NCBI RefSeq assembly: GCF_903893715.1 | Contig: NZ_CAITNG010000069.1 | Location: forward strand, 1 to 41,922 | Origin: an uncultured Mucilaginibacter sp. | GTDB taxonomy: Bacteria; Bacteroidota; Bacteroidia; Sphingobacteriales; Sphingobacteriaceae | DNA length: 41,922 bases | Direction: 5' to 3' | Shown here: in pieces, positions 1 through 9,136 of the stretch | How positions within the stretch are numbered: the first letter of the stretch is position 1 | Layout: every line of letters starts with the position of its first letter | Notes under the pieces: generated by a model | Databases searched by the model: none | What the model was told of the DNA's origin: nothing | The model's input: only the letters and a program-made list of their open reading frames with translations | Program-made: the position numbers and the translations under genes

Positions 1-11
1 AATTGAAGATA

Positions 12-152
12 TTACCTTTTTTTCTTTTTACAAGCTTCGCTGCAATATTGTACTTCGTCCCAACTTCGGCTCCATTTTTTTCGCCAGGTAAACGGACGGT
101 TGCAGGTTTTGCATATTTTGGCAGGCAGGTTCTGTTTTTTTATTTGGTTCAC
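12..152 (-). CDS. DUF2256 small zinc-ribbon protein (46 aa)
   Basis: A 46-residue ORF with a GTG start whose first bases overlap the TGA stop of the AlkB-like gene (GTGA, translational-coupling geometry). The peptide contains ICKTCNRPFTWRKKW, then SWDEVQYCSEACKKKK, so it has two cysteine pairs (CxxC and CxxxC) that could bind one zinc. The TWRKKW and WDEVxYCS signatures are those of the DUF2256 family, whose members are about this length. The family's biochemical role is unknown; members are often found beside photolyase or cryptochrome genes. Here the partner is another DNA/RNA-damage enzyme, so a repair-associated role is inferred. The full length from start to TAA stop is inside the window. 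The GTG start is chosen because no ATG lies in frame before the conserved core. Confidence 0.85.
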   Translation of the reverse strand: MNQIKKQNLPAKICKTCNRPFTWRKKWSRSWDEVQYCSEACKKKKR

Positions 153-739
153 TTCAAAATTTTTCTGAATGTAAGGTTGATTCTCGGAGAATTAACTTTT
201 AATGATTTTGGCAACGCATGTAACCAATTCTGTTGAATTGGACCTTTCATTTCGAGCAGGGATCCGTTTTCAAGCAAAACAGAAACCGTTTCTTTAGCGT
301 ATTTTTGTTTAAAGGAAAATTTCCTTTCGGCGCCCAAGCTCAACGACGCGATAGAACTACCGGGCGCGATCTCTTTTTCGTTATCGCTATGCCAGCCCAT
401 GCCTTCGTTTCCGTTATGGTATAAGTTCAATAAACAGGCATTATAGGTTGTTTCGGTATGCTCTTCAATTTTTTTCCTGATGTCCAATAAAAGGGTCGGC
501 ATAGCCAATCCTTTTTTGGTTTTTTGCGAATAGGTGTAGGCAATTTCGTCATCGGCGTAAAAGGCTACCTTTCTGGCGGTTGTTATCAGTTTACCAAACA
601 TGATAATTTCTTCATTTTGCCATTCGATAGTTTTTAGCAAATCATCAAAATACTGTTTTGCCAATCCTTCTTCAAATATCGCCCCGTAGTACACAGCCTG
701 ACCATTAGTATTTATTATCGTTTTGGGTTGGTAAAACAT
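149..739 (-). CDS. alkB: AlkB-like 2-oxoglutarate/Fe(II)-dependent dioxygenase
   Basis: 196 aa, matching the short bacterial AlkB-like/2OG-Fe(II) oxygenase family. This family oxidatively removes methyl groups from alkylated bases, using 2-oxoglutarate, O2 and Fe(II). Visible signatures are the NxYxxGxxGMGWHSDNE segment, which carries the HxD iron ligands, the distal histidine in WLHALPK, and the C-terminal arginine-rich strand PRINLTFRK that binds 2-oxoglutarate. There is no signal peptide, so it is cytoplasmic. Its stop overlaps the start of the DUF2256 gene by four bases, so the two probably form one operon. A TAAATTTG -7-like element sits about 30 nt before the ATG. Whether DNA or RNA is the substrate cannot be told from sequence. 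Confidence 0.88.
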   Translation of the reverse strand: MFYQPKTIINTNGQAVYYGAIFEEGLAKQYFDDLLKTIEWQNEEIIMFGKLITTARKVAFYADDEIAYTYSQKTKKGLAMPTLLLDIRKKIEEHTETTYNACLLNLYHNGNEGMGWHSDNEKEIAPGSSIASLSLGAERKFSFKQKYAKETVSVLLENGSLLEMKGPIQQNWLHALPKSLKVNSPRINLTFRKILK

Positions 740-769
740 GCCCTAAACTTAGGGAAAGGCAGCCGGATG

Positions 770-777
770 CAAATTTA
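770..777 (-). promoter_or_regulatory. Candidate -7 element for the AlkB-like gene
   Basis: On the minus strand this reads TAAATTTG, an exact match to the Bacteroidota -7 consensus TAnnTTTG. It would give a leader of roughly 25 nt. No convincing -33 TTTG box was seen at the expected distance, so this is a moderate call. Confidence 0.4.
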
Positions 778-976
778 TTTAATGTAAATTTTTGATTTGT
801 TGAGGCAATGGTCATGGTTCATCTACATTAAGCTGCATCTAACTATTTGTTAATTATACACCATAAAAGCGTTTTACGTCATTTAACAACAGTTTAGCTT
901 ATTATTGTTTATATTGCGATGGGTTATCATACAAAACCATACACTATTTATATCCTGCCTAAACCAATTATTTGTC

Positions 977-2773
977 ATGACTGCACCATCGCCATTAGCT
1001 ATTGCCGACCCGCTACCTTCCTTTGCCGTTATTATCAATGGGAAACCGATAAACGATGCGTACCGGGTACTATCGTTAAACATCGCGCATAGCGTAAACT
1101 CAATTTCGGAGGCGGCAATCGTGTTCGCCGACGGCGACCCTTCATCAGGCACTTTTCCTTTAAGCGACAGTTCGGATTTTATACCCGGCAATATCATCGA
1201 AATAAAGGCGGGCTATGGTGGCGAGCCGGGTGTTTCCATATTTACAGGCTACATTGTAAAAAGCGCGTTGGAGATAAATACTAATTCGGGCCCCAGCTTA
1301 ACTGTTACCTGTAAGCATAAAGCGGTGCAAATGACTTTTAATCGAAAGGATAGCGTATTTTCCAATACGTTGGATAGTGATATCATCAAAAAAATAATTA
1401 ACGGCTATGGCCTGTCGTGCATAGTAACAGATACAACTTTTAAACACGAAGCCGTTTTTCAAAAACAGGCGACTGATTGGGATTTTATCCTGTCAAGGGC
1501 CGACCTGTTGGGGTACATTGTTACCTTTAAGGGGGACGCTGTTAACGTAGGTGCGCCCAAAACAGATGCCAATGCTGTTTTACGGGTAGCATACAGTGAA
1601 TCAATATTGGCATTTAGCGCAGAACTTAGTGCCGAAGCGCAAGCTACAAGTATTACAGCATCGGGTTGGGATATTAAAAACCAGGCATTGTTAACCGCCA
1701 ACGCCACCGAACCAAGTATAAATAAACAAGGTAATATATCCGCCAAAAACTTGTCGGGCGCATTGAACCAAACTTCCCGGGAACTGTTATCGGGCACGCC
1801 CACCGCGAAGGATGAATTGAAAACCTGGGCTGACGGTAATTTATTGAAAATGCGGATGAGCGCGCTGAAAGGCGAAGTGAGTTTTATAGGCAATGGCAGT
1901 GTTTGGCCCGGCTCCATTATCGAATTGGATGGTGTGGGCGCACGCTTCAACGGCAATGCTTTTGTTGCCTCGGTAAGCCACGAAATTAAAGATGGCAACT
2001 GGACAACAACAGTTAAATTTGGGCTCGAAAATACGATTACGGCCAATAAACCAGATTTTGCCTACCCGGAAGCAGCAGGGATATTGCCCCCGATACATGG
2101 TTTGCAAATAGCCACGGTGAAACAACTTTTTGGCGATGAGGCCGGCCAGTACAGGATATTGGTGAGCATTGTTTCGAATGCCGGTAATGGAAGCGAAATT
2201 TGGGCGAGGTTATCTAATTTTTACGCCACATCGGGGGCAGGGGCGGGTTTTGTTCCCGAAGTTGGCGACGAGGTTGTGGTTGGATTTCTTGAAAATAATC
2301 CCGGATATCCCGTGATCATTGGTTCGTTGTATAGCACTGCTCATAAGCCGATTACCGAGGCCACCAGTAACAACAATGATATTAAATCTATTGTAACCAA
2401 AAGTCAGCTGAAGATATCGTTTGATGACGCTAAGAAAATTATGCTTTTACAAACCCCCGGGGGTAATAGCTTTATGCTGAATGATGACGCAAAATCGGTC
2501 GAAATTGCGGACCAAAACGGAAATTCCATAAAGATGACCTCGTCGGGTATAAACATCATCAGCGCAAAGGATATTACATTGAAGGCGACCGGCAACATAA
2601 ACCTGGATGCAACCGGAGGGGTAAGTTTAAAGGCTGTGCAAGAGGTTGCGATTTCGGGAATGAATGTAAGCAACACCGCTCAAATGGCCTTTACGGCTAA
2701 AGGCAACGCCTCCGCCGAGCTATCTTCATCGGGGCAAACCACCGTGAAAGGTGGAATGGTAATGATCAACTAA
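977..2773 (+). CDS. vgrG: VgrG-like spike protein (contractile injection system)
   Basis: 598 aa from the ATG at 977. The frame stays open upstream to 905 from a non-ATG codon, but those residues resemble no VgrG start. The N-terminal two thirds resembles the gp27/gpD hub. It is followed by a gp5-type OB fold (about residues 370-460, with GQYRILVSIV, FVPEVGDEVVVGFLENN and PGYPVIIGSLY, the classic phage baseplate V/VgrG signature). A repetitive C-terminal beta-spike follows (DQNGNSIKMTSSGINI, GNINLDATGG). This is the trimeric spike of a type VI secretion or extracellular contractile system. No sheath, tube, baseplate or ATPase genes lie in the window, so it is an orphan vgrG paired only with the PAAR gene downstream. 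No C-terminal effector domain is visible. Confidence 0.88.
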   Translation: MTAPSPLAIADPLPSFAVIINGKPINDAYRVLSLNIAHSVNSISEAAIVFADGDPSSGTFPLSDSSDFIPGNIIEIKAGYGGEPGVSIFTGYIVKSALEINTNSGPSLTVTCKHKAVQMTFNRKDSVFSNTLDSDIIKKIINGYGLSCIVTDTTFKHEAVFQKQATDWDFILSRADLLGYIVTFKGDAVNVGAPKTDANAVLRVAYSESILAFSAELSAEAQATSITASGWDIKNQALLTANATEPSINKQGNISAKNLSGALNQTSRELLSGTPTAKDELKTWADGNLLKMRMSALKGEVSFIGNGSVWPGSIIELDGVGARFNGNAFVASVSHEIKDGNWTTTVKFGLENTITANKPDFAYPEAAGILPPIHGLQIATVKQLFGDEAGQYRILVSIVSNAGNGSEIWARLSNFYATSGAGAGFVPEVGDEVVVGFLENNPGYPVIIGSLYSTAHKPITEATSNNNDIKSIVTKSQLKISFDDAKKIMLLQTPGGNSFMLNDDAKSVEIADQNGNSIKMTSSGINIISAKDITLKATGNINLDATGGVSLKAVQEVAISGMNVSNTAQMAFTAKGNASAELSSSGQTTVKGGMVMIN

Positions 2774-2787
2774 GTAAATTGAATAAT

Positions 2788-3090
2788 ATGGGAATGATGG
2801 CCGCTAGATTAACAGATATGCATACTTGCCCGATGGTTACACCGGGTGTACCACCAATACCACATGTCGGCGGACCGATAATAGGCCCGGGTGCTCCAAC
2901 CGTGCTGATAGGTAAAATGCCTGCGGCCGTATTAGGGGATAGTCTGGTGTGTGTAGGCCCGCCCGATACGATTGTTAAAGGGTCGGCAACGGTTATGATT
3001 TGTGGCAAACCCGCCGCCCGTATGGGTGATGCGACCGCGCATGGTGGCACTATTGTAATGGGTTGCCCAACGGTAATGATAGGTGGTTAA
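2788..3090 (+). CDS. PAAR-domain spike-tip protein
   Basis: 100 aa from the ATG at 2788; a TTG nine bases earlier is a less likely start. It consists almost wholly of a PAAR motif: AARLTDMHTCPMV, repeated GxP/IGxxP turns, and MGDATAHGGTIVMGCPTV. The His and Cys residues (DMHTC, TAHGG, MGCPT) are the expected zinc ligands of the cone that caps the VgrG spike. The gene lies 14 nt after vgrG on the same strand, consistent with co-translation. There is no C-terminal toxin extension, so this is a stand-alone tip rather than an effector carrier. The next gene is convergent, so no effector or immunity gene follows. Confidence 0.9.
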   Translation: MGMMAARLTDMHTCPMVTPGVPPIPHVGGPIIGPGAPTVLIGKMPAAVLGDSLVCVGPPDTIVKGSATVMICGKPAARMGDATAHGGTIVMGCPTVMIGG

Positions 3091-3138
3091 ATCCAGGACT
3101 CTGCTGATATTGGTTGATGAGGACAAGGAGACGCCCGC

Positions 3139-3873
3139 TCAACGCCAGCGTTCTGCAAAAGCAGCAAACTCATCGCGGTACTGGTCGGATACGGGGAACA
3201 TGGATTTGTCCATGTATACTGCGTTTTTTGTAACCGCAGTTACTTTGTCCAGCGAAACAATGGTGGATTTATGTATGCGCATAAATTTATCCTTTGGCAG
3301 TTTTTCTTCCAGCGCTTTCAGTGTTATGAGCGAAAGGATGGTCCTGTCGGGGTTCACCAAATGTATCTTGGCGTAATCCTTCAGGCCTTCTATAAAGCTG
3401 ATATCGGCGCAGGCAATCTTTACCGTTTGAAACTCCACCTTCAGGTAAATGTATTCTTCTTCTTTGGCAGCGGGTTCGGCAGGTACCTGGGGCGCTTTTC
3501 GCGATGCCATGTTCAATGCTTTGTTGGCCCCTCTTAAAAAGTCCTGGTAGCCAAAAGGTTTTAACAGGTAATCTATCACATCCAGCTTATAGCCTTCCAA
3601 AGCAAATTGGTCGAACGCGGTGGTGAAAATAATGGATGGCGTATGCCCCATATTTCTCCCTGAAAGGATGCGTGCCAGGTCGATACCGCTTAAGTCGGGC
3701 ATTTGTATGTCCGAAAAAATAAGGTCTACCTCGTTTTCGCTGATAAAGCGTAAACTTTCGATGGCGTTCGAAAAACTGCCCTCCAGTTTTAAAAAAGGGG
3801 TTTGCCCGATAAACCTGCACAACAAGTCGAGTGCAGGTGGTTCATCGTCGATGGCGATACAGGTCAATATCAT
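3139..3873 (-). CDS. LytTR-family response regulator
   Basis: 244 aa. An N-terminal receiver domain (1-120) carries the acidic pair D9/D10, the phospho-acceptor D55 in FSDIQMPDLSG, T84/T85 and K105 in LLKPF. A linker rich in Pro/Ala/Glu leads to a C-terminal LytTR DNA-binding domain (about 141-244, with FIEGLKDYAKIHL and FMRIHKSTIVSLDKV). It is the cytoplasmic output partner of the kinase encoded just upstream, whose 3' end it overlaps by four bases. By LytTR convention it binds paired direct repeats in promoters. The obvious candidate target is the outer-membrane gene divergent from the kinase, but this is inference. Confidence 0.93.
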   Translation of the reverse strand: MILTCIAIDDEPPALDLLCRFIGQTPFLKLEGSFSNAIESLRFISENEVDLIFSDIQMPDLSGIDLARILSGRNMGHTPSIIFTTAFDQFALEGYKLDVIDYLLKPFGYQDFLRGANKALNMASRKAPQVPAEPAAKEEEYIYLKVEFQTVKIACADISFIEGLKDYAKIHLVNPDRTILSLITLKALEEKLPKDKFMRIHKSTIVSLDKVTAVTKNAVYMDKSMFPVSDQYRDEFAAFAERWR

Positions 3874-4946
3874 AATACCAGTTTTAATTTAACCTCGTAT
3901 TCGGTTTCGTTAATCATCCCGGCGGTCAGCGTATACTTGCCGGGGTACAGCAGATCGAGCCTGCGGGTGGTGTTGTTAATGCCGATGCCATTGCTCTCAT
4001 CCTCACTTGCACGTCTGCTCTCGTAAACGGTGTTCTTCACGATAAGTTCGACTTCGCCGACGCTTTGGATGATCCAAATGCTGATATAACCCTCATCAAT
4101 GCCGCTTATGCCATGTTTAAAGGCATTTTCTACGAAAGGTAAAAACAACATAGGCGCAATCATTACATCACCAGATGTTTCCTGTACTTGTAATAATACC
4201 TTGGTTTTGCTGCTTATCCGCAGCTTCATCAATTCGGTATACTCGCTGATAAAAGCAATTTCTTTGCTCAGCGGTGTTTGCAACCCTGCGGCATCATACA
4301 ACACATACCGCATCATTTTCGAAAGGTTGGTTATGGCGGCACGGGCGATATCACCGTCGGATAGTGTATATGAATAAATCGTATTCAACGTATTGAAAAA
4401 GAAGTGCGGGTTGATTTGCGCCTTCAATAAAGTCAGTTCGGTAGCTATTTTTTCCTGTTCCAATTGTTGGCGAAGGCTGACTTCCTGCTGCCATTTTTGG
4501 ATAAAGCTGATGGTAATACCCAGGCCTATCATCAACAGGTTCATCCCGGGTACAAAGTTATCAAAATGGCTGCGGCGATCGGGATGCCCGCCCGGGCCAC
4601 CCGGACCACCATGCGGCGGGCGGGGATGGTTAAATACAAATGGCGTTAAGTTAAATGTGGAGTTGATAAAGCTGTTTAAAAGCGTAACGCTCACCAATAA
4701 CGCTATCACCACCGCAATATAGATAATTACCTTACGACGGATCAACAGCCGAGGTATAAGCACATAATAATTGAAATAGAAAACAGCCATTAAAATAATG
4801 AGCAGGTCGGTTTGCCTGATCCAGAAGCCATTGGTAACGGTAATGTCGAGTCCGGTAGGGTGCGTGTACAGTACACCAACCGCCAGGATGAGCCAGCAGA
4901 AAAAGTGTACCAAAATAAATATGTTGTTCTTGTTCAGGATCTTCAT
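3870..4946 (-). CDS. LytS-like membrane sensor histidine kinase
   Basis: 358 aa of the His_kinase (PF06580) type that pairs with LytTR regulators. Four hydrophobic segments (about 8-28, 48-68, 74-94 and 134-152) anchor it in the inner membrane. Between segments 3 and 4 is a loop (about 107-129) that is very rich in Pro, Gly and His, including PPHGGPGGPGGHP. The phospho-acceptor is H181 in QINPHFFFNTLN; the family usually has NPHFLFN, so Phe replaces Leu. The C-terminal ATPase shows PFVENAFKHG and NGIGINNTTRRL. It is translationally coupled to the response regulator and is divergent from the outer-membrane gene at 5202. The stimulus is unknown; the His/Gly/Pro loop could be the sensing part. 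Confidence 0.92.
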   Translation of the reverse strand: MKILNKNNIFILVHFFCWLILAVGVLYTHPTGLDITVTNGFWIRQTDLLIILMAVFYFNYYVLIPRLLIRRKVIIYIAVVIALLVSVTLLNSFINSTFNLTPFVFNHPRPPHGGPGGPGGHPDRRSHFDNFVPGMNLLMIGLGITISFIQKWQQEVSLRQQLEQEKIATELTLLKAQINPHFFFNTLNTIYSYTLSDGDIARAAITNLSKMMRYVLYDAAGLQTPLSKEIAFISEYTELMKLRISSKTKVLLQVQETSGDVMIAPMLFLPFVENAFKHGISGIDEGYISIWIIQSVGEVELIVKNTVYESRRASEDESNGIGINNTTRRLDLLYPGKYTLTAGMINETEYEVKLKLVL

Positions 4947-5201
4947 TTTCTTGTTTTTCCGTCAATGATAAAGATACAAAATCGATTGTAAAGTACTGAT
5001 CGTCCAAAACCCATTCCCTGTCGACCATTTACCGCTTTTAACCGATGAGGGGAAAAATACTCTTCATTAAAGTGTTTTTTTTGTGATTTATGGCCACTAG
5101 TCGATTACTTTTTAGTAATGGTCTATCGTGTTTTTCGGCGCCGCAAATACACCTTTTCTTTGAGCCGTATTAATTTTTAAGCAACTCAAAATACAAAGGT
5201 C

Positions 5202-8048
5202 ATGTTCAGGAAACTCTTATTTATCGCAATCCTTTTTATAGGGCACAGCAGCTTCGCGCAGCAAACTTATACCGTTAACGGTATGGTTAAAGATACCACC
5301 AACCAAACTGTACCCGGAGCTACAGTTACTATTTTGGCCGGAAAAGACAGCTTGTCCATGAGCACCGGTATCGACGGCATCTTTATTTTTAAAAGTATGC
5401 AGCAGTCTGTTTTTAGCATCAAGATATCGGCTATCGGTTATGCATCTTACCACAAAACATTTGTTGGCGCTAATAAGGCCGGGGCATTTTCGTTAGGTGT
5501 CATCACATTAAAAAACGAGGTAAGGCAACTCGATGCGGTAAACGTTGTTGGTATTATATCGGTAAAACTGAAAGAAGATACGATAGAGTTTAATGCAGCT
5601 GCCTATAAAGTGCAGGATGGTGCCCCGGTTGAAGATATGCTGAAAAAACTGCCCGGTGTAGATGTGGATAAAGATGGCAACGTAACAGCTATGGGCAAAA
5701 GCATCACCAAAGTGCGTGTAAACGGAAAAGACTTTTTTGGCGGAGACCTGAAAACAGCCACCCAGAACCTGCCCGCCAATATTGTACAAAACCTGCAGAT
5801 AATTGACGACTATGGCGACCAGGCTAACATTACCGGCGTTAAAACAGGCGACCCTGAAAAAATACTGAACATTACCATCAGGCCGGATAAGAACTACGGT
5901 TATTTTGGACAGCTTAATTTGGGCGATGGTGCCGACCAGCAAACTTCATTAGTCGGTAAAAACGAAGATGACAGGTATCTCGGTTCGGGCAGCTTGTTTA
6001 AATTTAATGGCGACCAGCAAATAGCAGGCCTGGCCAACCTGAACAACACCAATGCCAACCTGTTTACATTTGGCGGCGGCGGCCCGCGTGGTGGTGGCCC
6101 GGGCGGCGGTGGCGGCAGCAGTTCGTCAAGCAGTAACGGTATTACTACCACCAAGTCGGCGGGGTTAAACTATCGCGACCAGTGGGGCAAAAAAATATCA
6201 GTATATGGCAGCTATAGTTTTTCGGACAATAGCGTGAACACCATCAGCTCTACCATACAAAACAATACATCTTTAACATCGCCGAGCACCAATAATTACA
6301 GCAGCAACCAGGTTGATGAAAAGATAAACCATCGTTTTAATTTGAACATCGAGTACAAAATTGATACCCTGAACTACCTGAAAGTTACACCAACCATCAC
6401 TTACGCCGGGATAAATACGCTACAATCGCAAAACAGCGTGCTTAATCAAAACGGTGCGCTTGTGAGCGATTATAACCTAAACTCGACACTGAACTCATCG
6501 GCGCCAAATTTTGGTACCAATATTTTATACAACCATAAGTTTATAACGAAGGGCCGCAATTTGAGCATCAATGTAAGCGCAGGCTCAACCGCCTTAACCC
6601 AGACTCAGAACCCGGTTTACAATTATCTTGCAGGTGCGGCTAATGCACCCGCGAACCAATTGATCAGCACCAATGTGAAACTGGATAGCGTCGGCGCTAA
6701 CCTGTCGTACCTGGAACCATTGGGCAAACGCTCGTTTATGGAACTGAATTATGCTTATCATGATGCACATACTACTTCGAACAAAGAAAATGATACTTTG
6801 GCCACTACAGGCAACCGCAACGAATACAGCCTGTTGAGCAACGATTACGCTTTCGACTTTATTACCAACCGAGTAGGCTTGAACTACCGTTTTATCGAAC
6901 AGAAATATAACTATACACTGGGCCTTGCCGCGCAACCGGCTTTATTAAGTGGTTACTCGCAACTGACAGGAGTGAATACCCGCGTTACCACGTTTAACTT
7001 TGCGCCAACTGCACGCTTTGTGTACAATGTATCGCGTAGCCAGGCATTCAACTTTAATTATAGTGGTTCGAGCAACCAGCCCACCTATAGCGAATTGCAG
7101 CCTGTAACCGATTTTTCGAACAGCTTATATCCCATACAAGGTAACCCCGATTTGAAGCCTGAGTTTAACAACAGCATTTCGGTACGTTACAATAAGTTCG
7201 ATTTCCAGACAGGCAACATACTTTTCGCAGGCTTGCAGTTTACCCAAACTGACGATAAGATAGTGGCCAATACTATATCATACCCGCAAACATATACACC
7301 TAACAGTAAGTTGGCAGGTACAATACTTACCCAATACCAAAACGCGGGTGGTTTTTATATGGCATCGGGTAACTATACCTACTCCAAACCATGGCAGGAA
7401 CGTAAATACACGCTGACTTTTAATGGTAACATCAGCTACAGCAATAATATTTCGTACATCAGCAATGTAGCGCCTACAACTTATGCCTTAACCAGCGAAG
7501 AGAACTTTGCCAAGAGTATTAATGTTACGCAGGGTCTTAAATTCCGCACCAGCATACAGAATGTTATTGATGCCGAAGCCAGCGGCAGCTACGGCGTTAC
7601 CAGTACCGACAACTCGCTGACGCAAAACAACCTGAACAATAAGTTCCGCACCATGAACCTGGGCCTGAACGGCAAAAATTATTTTGATAAGACCTGGACC
7701 CTGAGCTATGATTATACAAAAACTATATACTACGGCTATACCGGTGCTACCAACCCCAATATATTAAATGCTTATGTGGAGAAGAAGTTTTTGAAACAGA
7801 ATGTAGGCGCATTACGCTTATCGGCCTTCGATATTTTTAACCAGAACACGGGCTTTACCACAACGCAAAACGGAAGCTATATCAGCCAGACACAGAGCAA
7901 CCGTTTGGGCAGGTATTTCCTGCTGACATTCACGCTGCGCCTTCAAAACTTTGCCGGCGGCACACGCCCGGGTCCACCTGATGGCGGTCCGCGCGATGGT
8001 GGCCCTCGTGGTGGCTTTGGCGGCCCCGGTGGTCCAAGCGGCGAGTAA
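5202..8048 (+). CDS. Outer-membrane beta-barrel (TonB-receptor-like) protein
   Basis: 948 aa. A signal peptide (1-19, ending SSFAQ) is followed by a carboxypeptidase-regulatory-like beta-sandwich (about 22-105), a plug-like segment with the RVNGKDFFGGD motif, and a long beta-barrel of the OMP_b-brl_3 type seen in Bacteroidota. The last barrel strand ends at F917 (FLLTFTLRLQNF). A 31-residue tail made almost entirely of Gly, Pro, Arg and Asp then follows, which is unusual because barrels normally end at that aromatic residue. A second Gly/Pro/Ser tract lies near residues 285-310. It is transcribed divergently from the LytS/LytTR genes across a 255-nt gap and is a likely target. The substrate is unknown; transport or surface binding are both possible. 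Confidence 0.88.
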   Translation: MFRKLLFIAILFIGHSSFAQQTYTVNGMVKDTTNQTVPGATVTILAGKDSLSMSTGIDGIFIFKSMQQSVFSIKISAIGYASYHKTFVGANKAGAFSLGVITLKNEVRQLDAVNVVGIISVKLKEDTIEFNAAAYKVQDGAPVEDMLKKLPGVDVDKDGNVTAMGKSITKVRVNGKDFFGGDLKTATQNLPANIVQNLQIIDDYGDQANITGVKTGDPEKILNITIRPDKNYGYFGQLNLGDGADQQTSLVGKNEDDRYLGSGSLFKFNGDQQIAGLANLNNTNANLFTFGGGGPRGGGPGGGGGSSSSSSNGITTTKSAGLNYRDQWGKKISVYGSYSFSDNSVNTISSTIQNNTSLTSPSTNNYSSNQVDEKINHRFNLNIEYKIDTLNYLKVTPTITYAGINTLQSQNSVLNQNGALVSDYNLNSTLNSSAPNFGTNILYNHKFITKGRNLSINVSAGSTALTQTQNPVYNYLAGAANAPANQLISTNVKLDSVGANLSYLEPLGKRSFMELNYAYHDAHTTSNKENDTLATTGNRNEYSLLSNDYAFDFITNRVGLNYRFIEQKYNYTLGLAAQPALLSGYSQLTGVNTRVTTFNFAPTARFVYNVSRSQAFNFNYSGSSNQPTYSELQPVTDFSNSLYPIQGNPDLKPEFNNSISVRYNKFDFQTGNILFAGLQFTQTDDKIVANTISYPQTYTPNSKLAGTILTQYQNAGGFYMASGNYTYSKPWQERKYTLTFNGNISYSNNISYISNVAPTTYALTSEENFAKSINVTQGLKFRTSIQNVIDAEASGSYGVTSTDNSLTQNNLNNKFRTMNLGLNGKNYFDKTWTLSYDYTKTIYYGYTGATNPNILNAYVEKKFLKQNVGALRLSAFDIFNQNTGFTTTQNGSYISQTQSNRLGRYFLLTFTLRLQNFAGGTRPGPPDGGPRDGGPRGGFGGPGGPSGE

Positions 8049-8110
8049 TTGTTTCACCGTTTCCTAATTAATAGAAATATAGATGAACCTTAAAAGCCCT
8101 ACGAAAGTAA

Positions 8111-9136
8111 TTAATGGTCATCATCTTCCAGCAAAACCCGGCCGCGCTGAAAGCTGTAGATGAGGTAAAAAAGTGCAGGCAGGATAAACAAGCTGCCGGC
8201 CAGTAAGGCTATGCCCAAAGTGAGCATGGTTTTATCGCTGCCGCCGCCATCCATGAGCGACAGATAGCCTCCGTTTTTTAGGGTTACGATGTTGGGATAG
8301 TGTTTCCAGGTGGTGGTAATAAAAATCATGGTTACCTGGAAGCCGGCTAGCAGGCGGATGATTTTGCGTTTGCCTTTGCCGATGAGGTACCACAATATCA
8401 CGAGGGAAATAGTAGCGGCGGTTACGGCTGTGATGCCTACGGCATTCCCGAAAACCCAATCGGCGAGAGGGATATGCTCGGACAGGGCAGCCACAAAAAC
8501 ATTGGCGCCAAATATTACCGCGGCAATATTCATGGCTTTAGCTTTGTTTATAAAGCTACGCCTGCGCTCGTCTTCTTCGGCTTCGCCGATCAAAAATATC
8601 GCCGCAAGGAAACCACAAAGCGCGATGGTGAATAACCCGATGGATACCGAAAACCAGTTTAGCCAGGAGTAAACGTAGGCCGACATAAAATCGTGCGCGC
8701 CGGTATCAATACGGCCCGAAACTGTGCTGCCCGCGATGATGCCCAAAAACAGGGGCGTAATAAAGCTGGAGTAGATGAATATACGGTTATATAGCCGCTG
8801 CATATCATCGTGCACGGCGTCGTAATTACGGAAAGCGAAGGCCGTTCCGCGGGCGATGATGCCCATCAGCATGATGAGGAGCGGGATATGCAGGTAGGTG
8901 GATACCGTGGTGTAGATGACAGGGAAACCCACAAACAAGATCACGATGGCGATGATGAGCCACATGTGGTTGGCCTCCCAAATGGGGCCTATGGCATGGT
9001 ACATAATTTTGCGGTTGCGCGCACGGTTAGCACGCGAAGAAAACAGTTCGAGGATGCCCGCGCCAAAATCGGCACCGCCCATGACCAGGTACAGCAGCAG
9101 CGCGAGCCATAAGAAACCGATGATGACGTAAATCAT
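8111..9136 (-). CDS. cydB: Cytochrome bd ubiquinol oxidase subunit II
   Basis: 341 aa, polytopic, about nine membrane segments. The N-terminal IIGFLWLALLLYLVMGGADFGAGILELF and the following IGPIWEANHMWLI segment are characteristic of CydB. With CydA it forms the bd-type quinol oxidase of the inner membrane, which reduces O2 to water with high affinity. The start overlaps the end of cydA by four bases, so the two are coupled. No cydX-like small ORF was seen in the 60 nt downstream. Confidence 0.96.
   Translation of the reverse strand: MIYVIIGFLWLALLLYLVMGGADFGAGILELFSSRANRARNRKIMYHAIGPIWEANHMWLIIAIVILFVGFPVIYTTVSTYLHIPLLIMLMGIIARGTAFAFRNYDAVHDDMQRLYNRIFIYSSFITPLFLGIIAGSTVSGRIDTGAHDFMSAYVYSWLNWFSVSIGLFTIALCGFLAAIFLIGEAEEDERRRSFINKAKAMNIAAVIFGANVFVAALSEHIPLADWVFGNAVGITAVTAATISLVILWYLIGKGKRKIIRLLAGFQVTMIFITTTWKHYPNIVTLKNGGYLSLMDGGGSDKTMLTLGIALLAGSLFILPALFYLIYSFQRGRVLLEDDDH

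Noticed and set aside
905..976. 24-residue N-terminal extension of the VgrG protein
   Set aside because: Starts from a non-ATG codon and is unlike family N-termini; the ATG at 977 gives a normal start.
883..1197. 104-aa ORF on the minus strand over the vgrG start
   Set aside because: It is a shadow of vgrG with no motif; vgrG codon use and domains explain the region.
4947..5201. Search for a LytTR paired repeat or clear promoter in the divergent gap
   Set aside because: Only a CGGCGCCG palindrome (about 5137-5144) and a TATCTTTA -7-like element (4969-4976, minus) were seen; neither is enough to call an operator.
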